A DNA stretch of 58,189 nucleotides, taken from positions 1 through 58,189 of the forward strand of contig PAZH01000055.1 in assembly GCA_002716125.1 (NCBI GenBank), in the 5' to 3' direction. The notes under the pieces were generated by a model. That model saw only the letters and a list, made by a program, of their open reading frames with translations. It had not been told where the DNA came from and searched no databases. The translations under genes were made by a program, and so were the position numbers. Shown piece after piece: positions 28,299-38,342 of the stretch. Position 1 is the first letter of the stretch. Each line of letters opens with the position of its first letter. The stretch comes from Rhodospirillaceae bacterium. Lineage in GTDB: Bacteria; Pseudomonadota; Alphaproteobacteria; UBA8366.

Positions 28299-29903
28299 CT
28301 AGGTCGCCGCGTCCGCCAGCATCATGCGGGATGCTTTCTCGCCGATCATGATGGAGGGCGCGTTGGTGTTGCCGGAGGTGAGCGTCGGCATGATGGAGGC
28401 ATCGGCGACGCGGAGACCCTCGATGCCGTGCACCCGGAGCTGATCGTCGACGACGGCCATGGGGTCATGTCCCATCTTGCAGGTGCCGACCGGGTGATAG
28501 GTCGTCTCCGCATTCTCCTTCACCCATTGTAGCAGTTCCGCGTCGTCGTCCATGTCGACACCCGGCGTGATCTCCCCCGTCACAATGCCGTCGAGAGCAG
28601 GCGCCGTCATGATGTTTCGGGTGATCCGCATGGCTTCCAAAGTCACATCGCAATCGAGTTGTGCGGTGAGGAAATTGAATCGAATCGCGGGCGGCTGTTT
28701 GGCATCGGCCGAGGTCACATGAATGTTCCCTTGGCTTTCCGAACGCAGGATGTGCGTAAACGCCGTAATACCGGATTCCTTTGCCAGTTTAAAATTCTCG
28801 CCGACCAGGAACGGCACCCAACCGATAACCGCGTTCGGCGCTTCCAGACCCTCTCGGGTCCGCACGAAGGCGCGGAGCGGAGCTGCCGTGATTCCCAACA
28901 ATCCCTTGTCGGTAAATAGATATTTGAGGGCTTCCCAAACAACCCGCGGACCCCGGCCCTTCACATTGTAGGTGAGGGCGAGCGATCTTGGGATCGTCCA
29001 TTTCATGCGCGGTGCGTAGTGGTCCCGCAGATTCTCGCCGACCCCCTTCAATTCGTGCACCACATCGATACCAAGGTCTTTGAGGCGTTCCGCCTGCCCG
29101 ATTCCGCTGAGCTCCAAGAGTTGCGGGGAGTTGATCGCGCCGGCGCTAATCAGCACTTCGCGCGCCGCCTTTGCTTCACGCATCTCGCCATCGACGGAAT
29201 AGCGCACGCCGGCGCAGCGGTTTCCGTCGAACAGGACCTTCTCGGTTAGTGCATGCGTCTGGACTTTAAGATTGGGCCAATCTTTTGCGGGATACAGGTA
29301 GCAATACGCCGTGCTCATCCGGCAGCCATGCCGGATGGTTGTCTGCGACATGGCGATGCCGTCCTGTACCGCGCCGTTGTAATCGGGTGCGCGTTGGATG
29401 CCGACCTGTTCGGCGCCGTCCATGATCGCCTCGTAAAGTGGACCTTGCTCGATGCTTTCGTTGACTTTCAGCACACCGCCGCGGCCGCGATAATCTTCGT
29501 CAGCTTCGCCTTCATAGTCTTCCATGTCGCGAAAGATCGGCAGGACGTCCTCATAACTCCAACCGCGATTGCCGAGCTGCGCCCAGATGTCGAAGTCTTG
29601 CCGCTGCCCCCGGGTGAAGACCATGCCGTTGATCGAGCTCGAGCCGCCGAGCAGTTTGCCGCGTGGCACCGGAATGCGCCGTCCGCCCGAGCCTTCGTCC
29701 GGTTCGGAAGAGTACAGCCAATTGGCGGCCGGATTGTCGATCAGTTTGGCGAATCCAACGGGAATGCGCGACCAGGGGTGACTTTCGCGGCCGGCTTCCA
29801 GCAAGAGAACGGTAAACTTACCGTTCTCGGCCAATCGATAAGCGGCAGCGGCGCCAGCCGAGCCTGCGCCAACAACGATATAGTCGTAGGTGTTGTCCGC
29901 CAT
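28299..29903 (-). CDS. GMC oxidoreductase, choline-dehydrogenase-like (copy 2)
   Basis: A 534-residue GMC flavoprotein, probably an FAD alcohol dehydrogenase. The FAD motif GAGSAG is at residues 12-17, followed by PRGKLLGGSSSINGMVFTRG, and the catalytic His is in TTYHPVGTCKMGHDP, with the ending TSGNTNAPSIMIGEKASRM. It is strongly similar to the gene immediately upstream on the same strand (29973-31574) and to those at 50.4 and 52.1 kb, so a tandem duplication is likely. It is convergent with the broken BCCT transporter, suggesting a former choline or quaternary-amine link, although the true alcohol substrate is unknown. Ribosome site GGGGGAGA. Confidence 0.92.
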   Translation of the reverse strand: MADNTYDYIVVGAGSAGAAAAYRLAENGKFTVLLLEAGRESHPWSRIPVGFAKLIDNPAANWLYSSEPDEGSGGRRIPVPRGKLLGGSSSINGMVFTRGQRQDFDIWAQLGNRGWSYEDVLPIFRDMEDYEGEADEDYRGRGGVLKVNESIEQGPLYEAIMDGAEQVGIQRAPDYNGAVQDGIAMSQTTIRHGCRMSTAYCYLYPAKDWPNLKVQTHALTEKVLFDGNRCAGVRYSVDGEMREAKAAREVLISAGAINSPQLLELSGIGQAERLKDLGIDVVHELKGVGENLRDHYAPRMKWTIPRSLALTYNVKGRGPRVVWEALKYLFTDKGLLGITAAPLRAFVRTREGLEAPNAVIGWVPFLVGENFKLAKESGITAFTHILRSESQGNIHVTSADAKQPPAIRFNFLTAQLDCDVTLEAMRITRNIMTAPALDGIVTGEITPGVDMDDDAELLQWVKENAETTYHPVGTCKMGHDPMAVVDDQLRVHGIEGLRVADASIMPTLTSGNTNAPSIMIGEKASRMMLADAAT

Positions 29904-29972
29904 TTACCGTCTCCCCCGAATTGCTACCCCAACTAAGGTAAGTTGAGCGTGGGTGAGGAAAATAGCGCTGCT

Positions 29973-31574
29973 CTATGCGGCGTCCGCAAGGACCATGCGG
30001 GACGCTTTCTCGCCGATCATGATCGACGGCGCATTGGTGTTCCCGGACGTCAGTGTCGGCATGATCGAAGCATCTGCCACGCGCAGGCCCTCCATACCGT
30101 GGACGCGGAGCCGGTCGTCGACGACGGCCATCGGATCGTTGCCCATCTTGCAGGTGCCGATCGGGTGATAGGTTGTCTCGGCCGTTGCCTTCACCCAATC
30201 GAGGACTTCTTGATCCGATGAGATATCGACCCCAGGAGTCAGCTCGTCCTGCACGATGTCGGAGAGCGGCGGCGCCTTCATGATGTCGCGCAAAAGCTGC
30301 GTCGCCTCCAAGGTGACGTCGCGGTCCAATTGCGCCGAGAGGAAATTGAACTTGATCGCGGGCGGCTGGTTCTCGTTGTTCGACGCAATGTGAATGCTGC
30401 CCGTGCTTTCCGAGCGCAGGATATGTGTGAAGGCGCTGACGCCCGATTCCCGGTCGAGCGTGAAGTTCGGACCCATCAAGAACGGCACCCAGCCGATCAT
30501 CGCATTCGGTGAATCGAGGCCGTCCCGCGTGCGCACGAAGGCGCGGAGCGGGCCCGACGACATGCCGATCAGGCCTTTGTCGGTAAAGGCATATTTCAGC
30601 GCCTGCCAAACCAGGCGAATACCCCGACCGTGGACGTTGTAGGTCAGGCCGAGTTCCTTTGGCACAGACCAGCGGAAGCGGGGGGCGAAATGGTCGCGGA
30701 GGTTTTCACCGACACCTTTCAGTTCGTGTTGCACCTCGATGCCATGGGCTTTCAGAACTTCCGGCTGGCCGATGCCAGAGAGCTCAAGCAGCTGGGGCGA
30801 GTTGATGGTACCGCCAGAGACAATCACCTCACGATTCGCTTTCGCGATTTTCGTTTGGCCGTTCCGCGTATAGCGCACGCCGGTACAGCGTTTGCCGTCG
30901 AGAATGAGCGCTTCTGTGAGCGCGTTGGCCAGGATCGTGAGATTCGACCGTCCGCGCGCCGGATCGAGATAGCAAAAGGCCGTGCTCATCCGCCGCCCTT
31001 TTCGGATGGTCGTTTGCGTCATGCCGATGCCGTCTTGCTTGGCCCCGTTGTAGTCGGCGTTGTAGTCGATTCCGAATTCGCCTGCGGCCTCGATGATCCG
31101 GTCATAGAGGGGGCCTTCCTCGACATTGTCGCTGATCCGAAGCGGACCGCCGGTGCCGCGATACTCCGCATCGCCATCGCCGTTGTAGCTCTCCATATCG
31201 CGGAAGACCGGCAGCACGTCTTCGTAGCTCCAACCGCGATTGCCGAGCTGCGCCCAGGTGTCATAGTCCTGTTTTTGGCCGCGCACGAAAACCATGCCGT
31301 TGATCGAACTCGACCCGCCAAGTAACTTGCCGCGCGGCACCGGTATGCGGCGATCGTCGGCGCCGTCATCGGGTTCCGACTCATAGAGCCAATTGGCGGC
31401 CGGGTTGTCGATCAGCTTGGCAAAACCGACCGGGATCGGGGACCAATAGTGGCTTTCCCGTCCCGCTTCGAGGACGAGCACCTTATACTTGCCGTCGGCG
31501 CTCAGCCGGTTGGCTAAAACCGATCCTGCCGAACCTGCGCCAACAACAACATAGTCAAAGGTTTCCGTTTCCAT
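29973..31574 (-). CDS. GMC oxidoreductase, choline-dehydrogenase-like (copy 3)
   Basis: A 533-residue paralogue of the preceding gene: the FAD motif GAGSAG near residue 11, GKLLGGSSSINGMVFVRGQ, catalytic-His segment TTYHPIGTCKMGNDP and C-terminal NTNAPSIMIGEKASRMVLADAA. I start at the ATG at 31574 (METETFDYVVVG), because the 19 codons upstream are not family-like. The 69-base gap to copy 2 suggests one transcript. Its sequence is closest to copy 4 at 50.4 kb by eye (both share VPRGKLLGGSSSINGMVFV and the NGAKQ/NGASQ DGIGMTQ type segment). Confidence 0.92.
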   Translation of the reverse strand: METETFDYVVVGAGSAGSVLANRLSADGKYKVLVLEAGRESHYWSPIPVGFAKLIDNPAANWLYESEPDDGADDRRIPVPRGKLLGGSSSINGMVFVRGQKQDYDTWAQLGNRGWSYEDVLPVFRDMESYNGDGDAEYRGTGGPLRISDNVEEGPLYDRIIEAAGEFGIDYNADYNGAKQDGIGMTQTTIRKGRRMSTAFCYLDPARGRSNLTILANALTEALILDGKRCTGVRYTRNGQTKIAKANREVIVSGGTINSPQLLELSGIGQPEVLKAHGIEVQHELKGVGENLRDHFAPRFRWSVPKELGLTYNVHGRGIRLVWQALKYAFTDKGLIGMSSGPLRAFVRTRDGLDSPNAMIGWVPFLMGPNFTLDRESGVSAFTHILRSESTGSIHIASNNENQPPAIKFNFLSAQLDRDVTLEATQLLRDIMKAPPLSDIVQDELTPGVDISSDQEVLDWVKATAETTYHPIGTCKMGNDPMAVVDDRLRVHGMEGLRVADASIMPTLTSGNTNAPSIMIGEKASRMVLADAA

Positions 31575-31664
31575 TTCGTCCTCAAGCGTTTTGTTCGTGA
31601 TTAAAGAAAGCGCGTCATGCCCGAATGACAAGGCCCTTCGGCGCGCGTTGCGTCGAGCCTCTTT

Positions 31665-33686
31665 CTATTGCATCAGCTCTCTAATCGTTTCGGCAATTTT
31701 GTCGGTCGACGGGATGGTCGCGCGTTCGAGTTCGTCGTTGTAGGGCATTGGCGTATCCATGGCGCCAAGGCGTTTGACCGGGGCATCGAGCCAATCGAAA
31801 CCTTTATCCGCGATGACCGACGCGACTTCGGCGCCAAAGCCGCCGGTGGTCCAGGCTTCGTGGACGATCAGCACGCGATTGGTCTTCATCACCGAGTTCA
31901 GGATCGTCTCTTCGTCAAGCGGTTTTAACGTGCGTGGATCGACGACCTCGACACTGATTCCTTCTCGCTCAAGTGTGCGCGCCGCCGAGAGGGCGCGCGG
32001 CACCATCGCCATGGTGGCGACGACGGTCACGTCGGTACCTTCGCGTTTCACATCCGCCTTGCCGATGGGAATGGCGTAATTCTCTTCCGGCACAGGGCCG
32101 TTGCCGCCCTCGACGTAAAGCAATTTGGTCTCGAGGAAGATCACCGGATTGTCGTCGCGTATAGCCGCCGTCAGCAGGCCCTTCGCATCGTAGGGCGTTG
32201 ACGGCCCGACCACGACCAAACCCGGCACATGGGTGAACCACGCCTCAAGACTTTGACTATGTTGCGCCGCCATGCGGATGCCGCCGCCTTGCGGACCGCG
32301 GACCACGAGTGGCACTTTCGGTTTGCCGCCGAGCATGAAACGGAACTTGGCTGCCTGGTTCACCAGCATATCCATGGTCAGGGCGATAAAGTCGAAGATT
32401 TGAATTTCGACGATCGGTCGCATACCGGCGATAGCCGCCCCGACGCCGCAGCCAACGAAAGTGGCTTCCGAGATCGGCGTATCGCGGACGCGGTCCTCGC
32501 CGAACTCGTCCATCAGGCCTTTCGAGACCTGAAAGATGCCGCCCGTGGCGCCGACATCTTCGCCCATCAGGAAGACGCTGTCGTCGCGCGCCATCTCCTG
32601 GCGCATGGCTTCATTCAAGGCTTCAGTGAAGGCAAGCTCGCGCGTGACGCCTTCGGTGCCGGGTTCCTGATGCGCTTCGTGCGGCGAATAGACCGCAGCG
32701 ACCATCTCTTCGACGGTCGGCTCCTCGCCTTTCTTGCCGAATTCAATCGCCGACTCCAGCTCACTCTCGACATTCGCAGCGATCTCTTTCATCCGCTTCG
32801 GCGGAACCGCTTTCTCGCTGCGGATGGTCTTCTCGATCCGCTTCACCGGATCGCGGCGTTTGACCCAGTCGTTGTATTCCTTCTCCGGCCGCGGGTCGCG
32901 CAGATTGGCCCGCATCGAGTGCTGACCCCAGCGATAGGTCATGGCTTCGATCAAGGTCGGCCCGTCGCCGGCCCGCGCCCGCTCCACCGCTTCCCGCACG
33001 GTCAGGTAGACTTCGACCGCGTCGTTGCCGTCGATGGTCACGCCCGGCACTTCGTAGCCGGCGGCCCGGCGCGCCACCTGATCGACGGACGTGGTCTGCC
33101 GGTAGGACGTGCTGAGCGCATATTGATTGTTCTCGCAAATGAACAGCACCGGCAGTTTCCAGACTGAAGCGAGATTCATCGATTCGTGGAAGACGCCTTG
33201 GTTCGAGCCGCCGTCGCCGAAAAAGGCGACCACGACTTGGCCCTTACCCTGGAGTTTCGCGGCGAGCCCCGCGCCCGTTGAGAGCGGCATGGCGGCGCCG
33301 ACGATGCCGTTGGCGCCAAGGATATTGAGGTTCATATCCGCGATATGCATGGAGCCACCAAGGCCGCCGCAATAGCCGCTCTCGCGACCCATCAATTCCG
33401 CCATCATGAGAGAAATATCGGCGCCCTTAGCGATGCAGTGTCCATGGCCGCGATGATTGCTCGCCATAAAATCGTCTTCGCGTAAATTGGCGCCGACCGC
33501 CGCCGCGATCGCTTCTTGCCCGACATAACTGTGAGCCGTGCCTTTCACCAGGCCTTCCTCAAACAGCTGATGGGTGTACTCATCGAAACGCCGAATACGG
33601 CGCATTGTCGTATAGATGCCCTCGAGAACCTCGCCCGGCAGCTGCATATTCGTCGCTGAATCTTGGCTTGTGCGTCCCGTCGCCAT
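31665..33686 (-). CDS. Fused 2-oxoacid dehydrogenase E1 alpha-beta protein
   Basis: A 673-residue thiamine-diphosphate enzyme with the E1 alpha and E1 beta subunits joined in one chain. The N-terminal half carries the TPP motif GDGG at 157-160 through NN at 186-187 (FICENNQYA). The C-terminal half from about residue 345 is beta-like ([24 protein letters not shown]), with the conserved [17 protein letters not shown] and [10 protein letters not shown]. It should decarboxylate a 2-oxoacid such as pyruvate, acetoin or a branched-chain keto acid. The start ATG (33686) follows GGAGGAAGCC. No E2 gene is adjacent; E3 could be lpd at 7.7 kb. Fused E1s of this kind are often annotated as acetoin or alpha-keto acid dehydrogenases. 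Confidence 0.88.
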   Translation of the reverse strand: MATGRTSQDSATNMQLPGEVLEGIYTTMRRIRRFDEYTHQLFEEGLVKGTAHSYVGQEAIAAAVGANLREDDFMASNHRGHGHCIAKGADISLMMAELMGRESGYCGGLGGSMHIADMNLNILGANGIVGAAMPLSTGAGLAAKLQGKGQVVVAFFGDGGSNQGVFHESMNLASVWKLPVLFICENNQYALSTSYRQTTSVDQVARRAAGYEVPGVTIDGNDAVEVYLTVREAVERARAGDGPTLIEAMTYRWGQHSMRANLRDPRPEKEYNDWVKRRDPVKRIEKTIRSEKAVPPKRMKEIAANVESELESAIEFGKKGEEPTVEEMVAAVYSPHEAHQEPGTEGVTRELAFTEALNEAMRQEMARDDSVFLMGEDVGATGGIFQVSKGLMDEFGEDRVRDTPISEATFVGCGVGAAIAGMRPIVEIQIFDFIALTMDMLVNQAAKFRFMLGGKPKVPLVVRGPQGGGIRMAAQHSQSLEAWFTHVPGLVVVGPSTPYDAKGLLTAAIRDDNPVIFLETKLLYVEGGNGPVPEENYAIPIGKADVKREGTDVTVVATMAMVPRALSAARTLEREGISVEVVDPRTLKPLDEETILNSVMKTNRVLIVHEAWTTGGFGAEVASVIADKGFDWLDAPVKRLGAMDTPMPYNDELERATIPSTDKIAETIRELMQ

Positions 33687-33801
33687 GGCGGCTTCCTCCC
33701 TGATTCGTCGATTTGTTGAAATTATCGTAGGACGAATGGCCGCGCGCTGCCAACGATGCATATCAAATAGGGATCGCCACTATTCGCATGGGAGACGATT
33801 T

Positions 33802-35163
33802 ATGCAGCAAGGTAATCCGACATCGTTTCGCGTCCCGGACCCGGGGATCGCGGCCCTTTTCGAACAGGACGCCCGCTGGCAGGCCTGGCTAGATGTCGAA
33901 GCCGCCCTCGCCAAGGCGGAAGCGGAGCTCGGGATGATTCCCGAAGCCGCTGCTGAGGAAATCGTCAAGAAATGCGATCTCGCTCTATTCGACCGGGACC
34001 GCCTCACCGAAGGGTTCACCCGCACCGGCCATACCTTAGTGCCGCTGGTTTGGGAGCTGTCGCGACTCTGCGACGGCGACGCCGGGAACTATGTGCATTG
34101 GGGAGCTACGACCCAGAACATCACGCAGACCGGGGACTTGCTGCAGCTCCGGAAAGCACACCGGATCTACCTCCATCAACTCAGCCGAATCTTCACGGCA
34201 TTGGCCGAACTGGCGGACAAATCGAAAGACATGGCGTTGCCGGGCCGGACGCATGGGCAGCACGCCGTGCCGGCCACCTATGGGCTGAAAGTTGCCATCT
34301 GGATCGATGAATTCGCGCGCCATACGGAACGTCTTCGCCAATGCGAGCCCCGCGTCTTTCAAGCCTTGCTCGGCGGCGCGGCGGGAACGGTTGCGTCCTT
34401 CGGCGACGAAGGGCTCGACGTCCAAGCCCGGATGGCGGCACATCTCGACATGCCGGCGATGCAGGTGCCCGCCCGCAGCATCATGGATCACCTTGTCGAG
34501 CACGTCATGCTGCTGGGATTGCTCGCCGCCACCTGCGGTAAGTTCGGTTACGAAATTTATACCGGCATGAAGCAGGAGTTCGGCGAGGTCGAGGAGCCGA
34601 TCTCGCCCGGTACCGTGGGCAGCAGCACGATGCCGCAAAAACGCAATCCCCACCTGTCACAGGATGTCATGGCCTATGCCGCGCAAATACGCACCATGGT
34701 CCCATTGGCGATGGAAAGCGTCATGACGGAACATGAAGCGAACCGGCAGACCTCGCTTATGATGCGCTACGCGGAACGCGAAGTCTGCACGCTCATGGGC
34801 GACACATTGGAGCGTGTACGTCTCCTCGCCGAAGGCCTTGTCCTCAAACCGGAAAGGATGCGTGCCAATCTGGACCTGACGGACGGATTGATCATGGCCG
34901 AGCCGATGATGCTGGCGCTTGGCGAGTATGTCGGCCGCCAGGAAGCGCACGATATCGTCTACGACGCGGCCCAGGAAGCCGCTGTCGGCGACAAAACCTT
35001 CATCGAACTGCTGTCCGCCGACAAACGGGTGACCGGGCATTTATCGACGGGGCAGATCGAAAAACTTTTGGACCCAACCGCTTACACCGGCCTATGCGCC
35101 AAGATGGCGTCGGAGCAAGCCGACAGGGCACGTAAACTCGCCGCCGAACTCTCTCAAACGTAG
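33802..35163 (+). CDS. Fumarase/aspartase-superfamily lyase (adenylosuccinate lyase / carboxymuconate cycloisomerase-like)
   Basis: A 453-residue lyase of the superfamily that includes adenylosuccinate lyase, argininosuccinate lyase and 3-carboxy-cis,cis-muconate cycloisomerase. The superfamily signature is GSSTMPQKRNP (about residues 274-284) and a second conserved stretch is GATTQNITQTGD near 100, with LPGRTHGQHAVPATYGLK carrying the catalytic His. Length and the C-terminal form fit the PurB/PcaB group. It is not certain that this is the housekeeping purB; the catabolic setting favours a cycloisomerase-like role. The ATG at 33802 follows GGGAGA. It is divergent from the E1 gene. Confidence 0.83.
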   Translation: MQQGNPTSFRVPDPGIAALFEQDARWQAWLDVEAALAKAEAELGMIPEAAAEEIVKKCDLALFDRDRLTEGFTRTGHTLVPLVWELSRLCDGDAGNYVHWGATTQNITQTGDLLQLRKAHRIYLHQLSRIFTALAELADKSKDMALPGRTHGQHAVPATYGLKVAIWIDEFARHTERLRQCEPRVFQALLGGAAGTVASFGDEGLDVQARMAAHLDMPAMQVPARSIMDHLVEHVMLLGLLAATCGKFGYEIYTGMKQEFGEVEEPISPGTVGSSTMPQKRNPHLSQDVMAYAAQIRTMVPLAMESVMTEHEANRQTSLMMRYAEREVCTLMGDTLERVRLLAEGLVLKPERMRANLDLTDGLIMAEPMMLALGEYVGRQEAHDIVYDAAQEAAVGDKTFIELLSADKRVTGHLSTGQIEKLLDPTAYTGLCAKMASEQADRARKLAAELSQT

Positions 35164-35224
35164 GTCGCACTGGTACCGCAGGACCGCGGCGTATACATTC
35201 GGCAAACTAAAATTTGGAGGTCGG

Positions 35225-35644
35225 ATGCTTCGTTTTGTCCCGCTCGTTTTCGCTCTCGTGTTGTTCGCATCCGAGGGTCACGCCATGAGGCCTGCGATCT
35301 GCGACGGCGCCTTTGCCAAAGCAGCAACGGTCAAGAAAAACGCCATAAAATTTAATGTGAAACGCCTTGCTTGCCGCAGCCTTCGCGATGGGCCGAGGGG
35401 GTTTCAACTGCAGTGTTTCACCAAGCGGGACAGCCGGATCGTCGCCGACAGAATTGCCGCCAGTTGGGCAAATTGCCTGACATCGGCCGATTTTGGCGAA
35501 TCACCGCAGGGCCAGAGCGAACGCATGAAAATCACCGAGCATCATAGCCCGAAGCACCGCGTGGTCTGCACGCTCATCAATAGCGCTCGCGAGCCCGGCA
35601 TCCAGGGTTGGTCCGTGAAAATGAAATGCTTCGGGCCGCGCTAG
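35225..35644 (+). CDS. Secreted cysteine-rich protein of unknown function
   Basis: A 139-residue protein with a clear signal peptide (hydrophobic residues 4-15, cleavage probably after the ASEGHA stretch near residue 20). The mature part has six cysteines (positions about 26, 50, 64, 84, 114, 135), enough for three disulfides, and is basic. The ATG follows GGAGGTCGG. I recognise no family. Its stop codon overlaps the stop of the convergent metallopeptidase-like gene in a shared CTAG. Confidence 0.7.
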   Translation: MLRFVPLVFALVLFASEGHAMRPAICDGAFAKAATVKKNAIKFNVKRLACRSLRDGPRGFQLQCFTKRDSRIVADRIAASWANCLTSADFGESPQGQSERMKITEHHSPKHRVVCTLINSAREPGIQGWSVKMKCFGPR

Positions 35645-36192
35645 GCGCGCGATTTCAGCCTTAGGGCAATCGCCCCTTCAACGGAAAAGGGCCGATTGGG
35701 TGCCGCGCGGAACTGCCGTTCCAAGTCGTAGGCGTCGCGCTCCAACGGGATGGCAAAATAGTCCATCCCGTTCGACACCCATCCCTCGACATAGCTCCGC
35801 ATAAACCCCTCGACGCCGAGCTGCTGGTACTGCGCCACGTGTACACATTCGTGGAACAGCAGCGAGACGAGATCCGTTTCCTCGAAATAGGCGTCCGATA
35901 GAACGACGGTGTCGTTGAAGGTGATGCCGGCCATCTGGGAGAAGTCGAGCGGCCGGCCGTCACTGTCTTCGACAAACCCCAAGAAGGCGGGGTTTTCGAT
36001 CTCCGGGATGTGCCGAAACCGGACCTGCGACACCGTCTTTCCCGTAAAGAACGGCGCGATCAGCGTGCGTTCCGGTTCCGGCAATGGGAAGGCGGACGCA
36101 CGATGCGCATCGCGCTGGGAATCGACCCACTCGACGGCCTTTTCGACAAGATCGTCGATCAACGCCGTTGCGCGATGGCTTATGCGAAACAT
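35641..36192 (-). CDS. HExxH-containing protein, possible zincin-type metallopeptidase
   Basis: A 183-residue soluble protein with a single zinc-binding-type sequence, HECVH (in SLLFHECVHVAQYQQLG), followed about 22 residues later by a Glu-containing GWVSNGMDYFAIPLERDAYDLE segment. The HExxH core resembles small zincin-like proteins of the DUF4157/DUF3810 type, but I cannot assign a family. No signal peptide is evident. It is convergent with the secreted cysteine-rich gene and upstream of nothing on its strand except the enoyl-CoA hydratase (24-base gap). Whether it is catalytic is unknown. Confidence 0.65.
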   Translation of the reverse strand: MFRISHRATALIDDLVEKAVEWVDSQRDAHRASAFPLPEPERTLIAPFFTGKTVSQVRFRHIPEIENPAFLGFVEDSDGRPLDFSQMAGITFNDTVVLSDAYFEETDLVSLLFHECVHVAQYQQLGVEGFMRSYVEGWVSNGMDYFAIPLERDAYDLERQFRAAPNRPFSVEGAIALRLKSRA

Positions 36193-36215
36193 CCGCTTCC
36201 CGTCTCCGCTTTCAA

Positions 36216-37010
36216 CTAGGTGCCCGTGAATACGGGGGAGCGTTTCTCCATAAAGGCTTCGCGGCCTTCCTTGTAATCATTGCTGTCGAAACACATTTGC
36301 GACATGCGTTTGATTTCGTCGTAGTCGCGGTCTTCCTTGTCGGTCAGAATTTGGCCGATCGTATGCTTGGAGGCTGCAATCGACAGGGGCGCGTTGCGGC
36401 AGATCGCGTCCGCGACCTCGCGAACCGCCGTTTCGAGCTCATCGACAGGGACAGCACGATTGATGAGTCCGATCCGTTGCGCTTCGTCAGGCTGTACACG
36501 GCGGGCCGTAAACATGATTTCGCTGGCCATCGCCGGGCCGACCAGATGCACGAGTTTGTGCAGCCCGTCATAGCCATAGGCGATACTGAGCCGGGCCGCG
36601 GGAATACCAAACTGGGAATCTTCAGTCGCAAAACGCATGTCGGCCGCCATGGCCACCGCCATGCCGCCGCCCAGGCAGTATCCCCGAATCATTGCGATCA
36701 AAGGCTTTTTGACGCCCATCAACCGCGCGCGCGCACCTTCGGAAATACGCGCATATTCCGCCGCTGCTTCGGCATTGTTGCGGCGTTCCTTGAACTCTGA
36801 GATATCGGCACCCGAGACGAAGGCTTTGTCACCGGCGCCGCGCATGACGATCACCTTGATATCGTCGTCGGATTCGAATTCGTCGAGAATGGTTTCGACC
36901 GCCTCCCACATATCCAGAGACATCGCGTTGCGGCGCGCCGGATTGTTGAAGGTCATCCAACCGATGCCGCCTTCCTTCTCGCCAATCATTTTTTCGGTAT
37001 TGAGTTCCAT
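36216..37010 (-). CDS. Enoyl-CoA hydratase/isomerase family protein (copy 1)
   Basis: A 264-residue crotonase-fold protein, likely hydrating or rearranging an acyl-CoA. The oxyanion-hole segments KAFVSGADISEF and RGYCLGGGMAVAMAADMRFA (with the conserved GGG turn) are present, and the C-terminus ends in FDSNDYKEGREAFMEKRSPVFTG, the usual hydratase ending. The ATG at 37010 follows AAGGAAGT. It lies 36 bases downstream of the class III CoA-transferase on the same strand, so the pair plausibly activates and then processes the same acid. Exact acyl chain unknown. Confidence 0.9.
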   Translation of the reverse strand: MELNTEKMIGEKEGGIGWMTFNNPARRNAMSLDMWEAVETILDEFESDDDIKVIVMRGAGDKAFVSGADISEFKERRNNAEAAAEYARISEGARARLMGVKKPLIAMIRGYCLGGGMAVAMAADMRFATEDSQFGIPAARLSIAYGYDGLHKLVHLVGPAMASEIMFTARRVQPDEAQRIGLINRAVPVDELETAVREVADAICRNAPLSIAASKHTIGQILTDKEDRDYDEIKRMSQMCFDSNDYKEGREAFMEKRSPVFTGT

Positions 37011-37046
37011 GTAACTTCCTTCTCTCAAATAGATCGATGCGCGGCG

Positions 37047-38246
37047 TCAGACGATATCGCGCGATTTCATGTCGGCGATTTGATCCGTGCCATAACCGAG
37101 GTCATCGAGGATCGAATCGGTGTGTTCGCCGAGCTCTGGCACCGGCAGTCGGAATTCGTCCGGCTCCGGTGTGTTGGTAAGGTTGATGGCTTGGCCCACC
37201 AGCTTTATATCGCCAAGCTTTGGATGATGCTGTGTCTTGGCGATCTTTAAATGATTCACCTGGGGATCTGCAAAGACCTGATCGACCGAATAGATCGGGC
37301 CACACGGCACGCCGACTTCGTTCAACAGATCGACCCAGTGCTGGCTTGTTTCCTGGCGAATCCGATCATTGATAATTGCGTTGAGCTCGTCCCGATTGTC
37401 CGAGCGCGCGCCAGCCCGATCGAACTTCGGGTCGTCGACCAGATGTTCCAAGCCAACGGCGCCACAGAACCGCTCGAACAGGACCTGGCCCGCCGCGGCA
37501 ATATTAATGTGACCGTCCGCCGTCTCGAAAACGCCGGTGGGAATGCCGGTCGGATGATTGTTACCCGCCTGCTTCGGCACTTCGCCGTCGACGAGATAAC
37601 GCGACGCCTGAAAATCCATCATTTGAATCATGGCTTCGAGCAATGACGTATGGACCCATTGGCCTTCGCCGGTCACTTCGCGATCGAGCAGCGCAATCAA
37701 TACGGCTTGCGCCAGGAACATACCCGCCGTCAGGTCGCAAATCGGAATGCCGACCCGCACCGGGCCCTGACCCGGAATGCCGGTCACGCTCATCAAACCG
37801 CCGAGACCTTGGGCGATCTGATCAACGCCGGGCCGCTTGCCATAGGGGCCGTCCTGACCGAAACCTGCGATACTAGCGTAGACAATACGCGGGTTCACCT
37901 TCGAGCAAGGCTCATAATCGATGCCGAGGCGGTGTTTGACGGCGGAGCGATAATTCTCGACCACCACATCGGCTTTCTCGACCAGCTGAAAGAAGATTTT
38001 CTTCCCTTCTTCGCTTTTCAAATTCAGCGTCAGACTGCGTTTATTCCGGTGTAGATTCTGAAAATCGAAGCCATGGCGTGCGCCGATGATGCCGCCTTTG
38101 TCTTTGTTTATTCCGGTTGGCGCTTCGATCTTGATGACATTGGCACCCCAATCCGCCAGCTGGCGAACACAGGTCGGCCCCGCGCGGTGCGCGGTGAGGT
38201 CAAGCACCGTAAATCGCGAAAGCGGCAATCTTCCGTTTGAAGGCAT
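37047..38246 (-). CDS. Class III CoA-transferase (CaiB/BaiF family)
   Basis: A 399-residue CoA-transferase that would move CoA between carboxylic acids, such as carnitine, crotonobetaine, formate/oxalate or aromatic acids. Family landmarks are the start FTVLDLTAHRAGPTCVRQLADWGANVIKIEAP, NLHRNKRSLTLNLKSEEGKKIF, the ENYRSAVKHRLGIDY segment and GPYGKRPGVDQIAQGLGGLMSVTG. The start ATG at 38246 follows TTAGGAATATCGG. It is the first gene of an apparent operon with the enoyl-CoA hydratase and is divergent from the TetR gene across the 46-bp dyad, so TetR probably controls it. Confidence 0.9.
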   Translation of the reverse strand: MPSNGRLPLSRFTVLDLTAHRAGPTCVRQLADWGANVIKIEAPTGINKDKGGIIGARHGFDFQNLHRNKRSLTLNLKSEEGKKIFFQLVEKADVVVENYRSAVKHRLGIDYEPCSKVNPRIVYASIAGFGQDGPYGKRPGVDQIAQGLGGLMSVTGIPGQGPVRVGIPICDLTAGMFLAQAVLIALLDREVTGEGQWVHTSLLEAMIQMMDFQASRYLVDGEVPKQAGNNHPTGIPTGVFETADGHINIAAAGQVLFERFCGAVGLEHLVDDPKFDRAGARSDNRDELNAIINDRIRQETSQHWVDLLNEVGVPCGPIYSVDQVFADPQVNHLKIAKTQHHPKLGDIKLVGQAINLTNTPEPDEFRLPVPELGEHTDSILDDLGYGTDQIADMKSRDIV

Positions 38247-38342
38247 TCCGATATTCCTAAGTTTTACCGGCAAACGCCGGCCATTTTGCACGTCCCTCTA
38301 ATTTAGGCCAGTAAACCCACGGAGACAGTATGATACGTGAGC

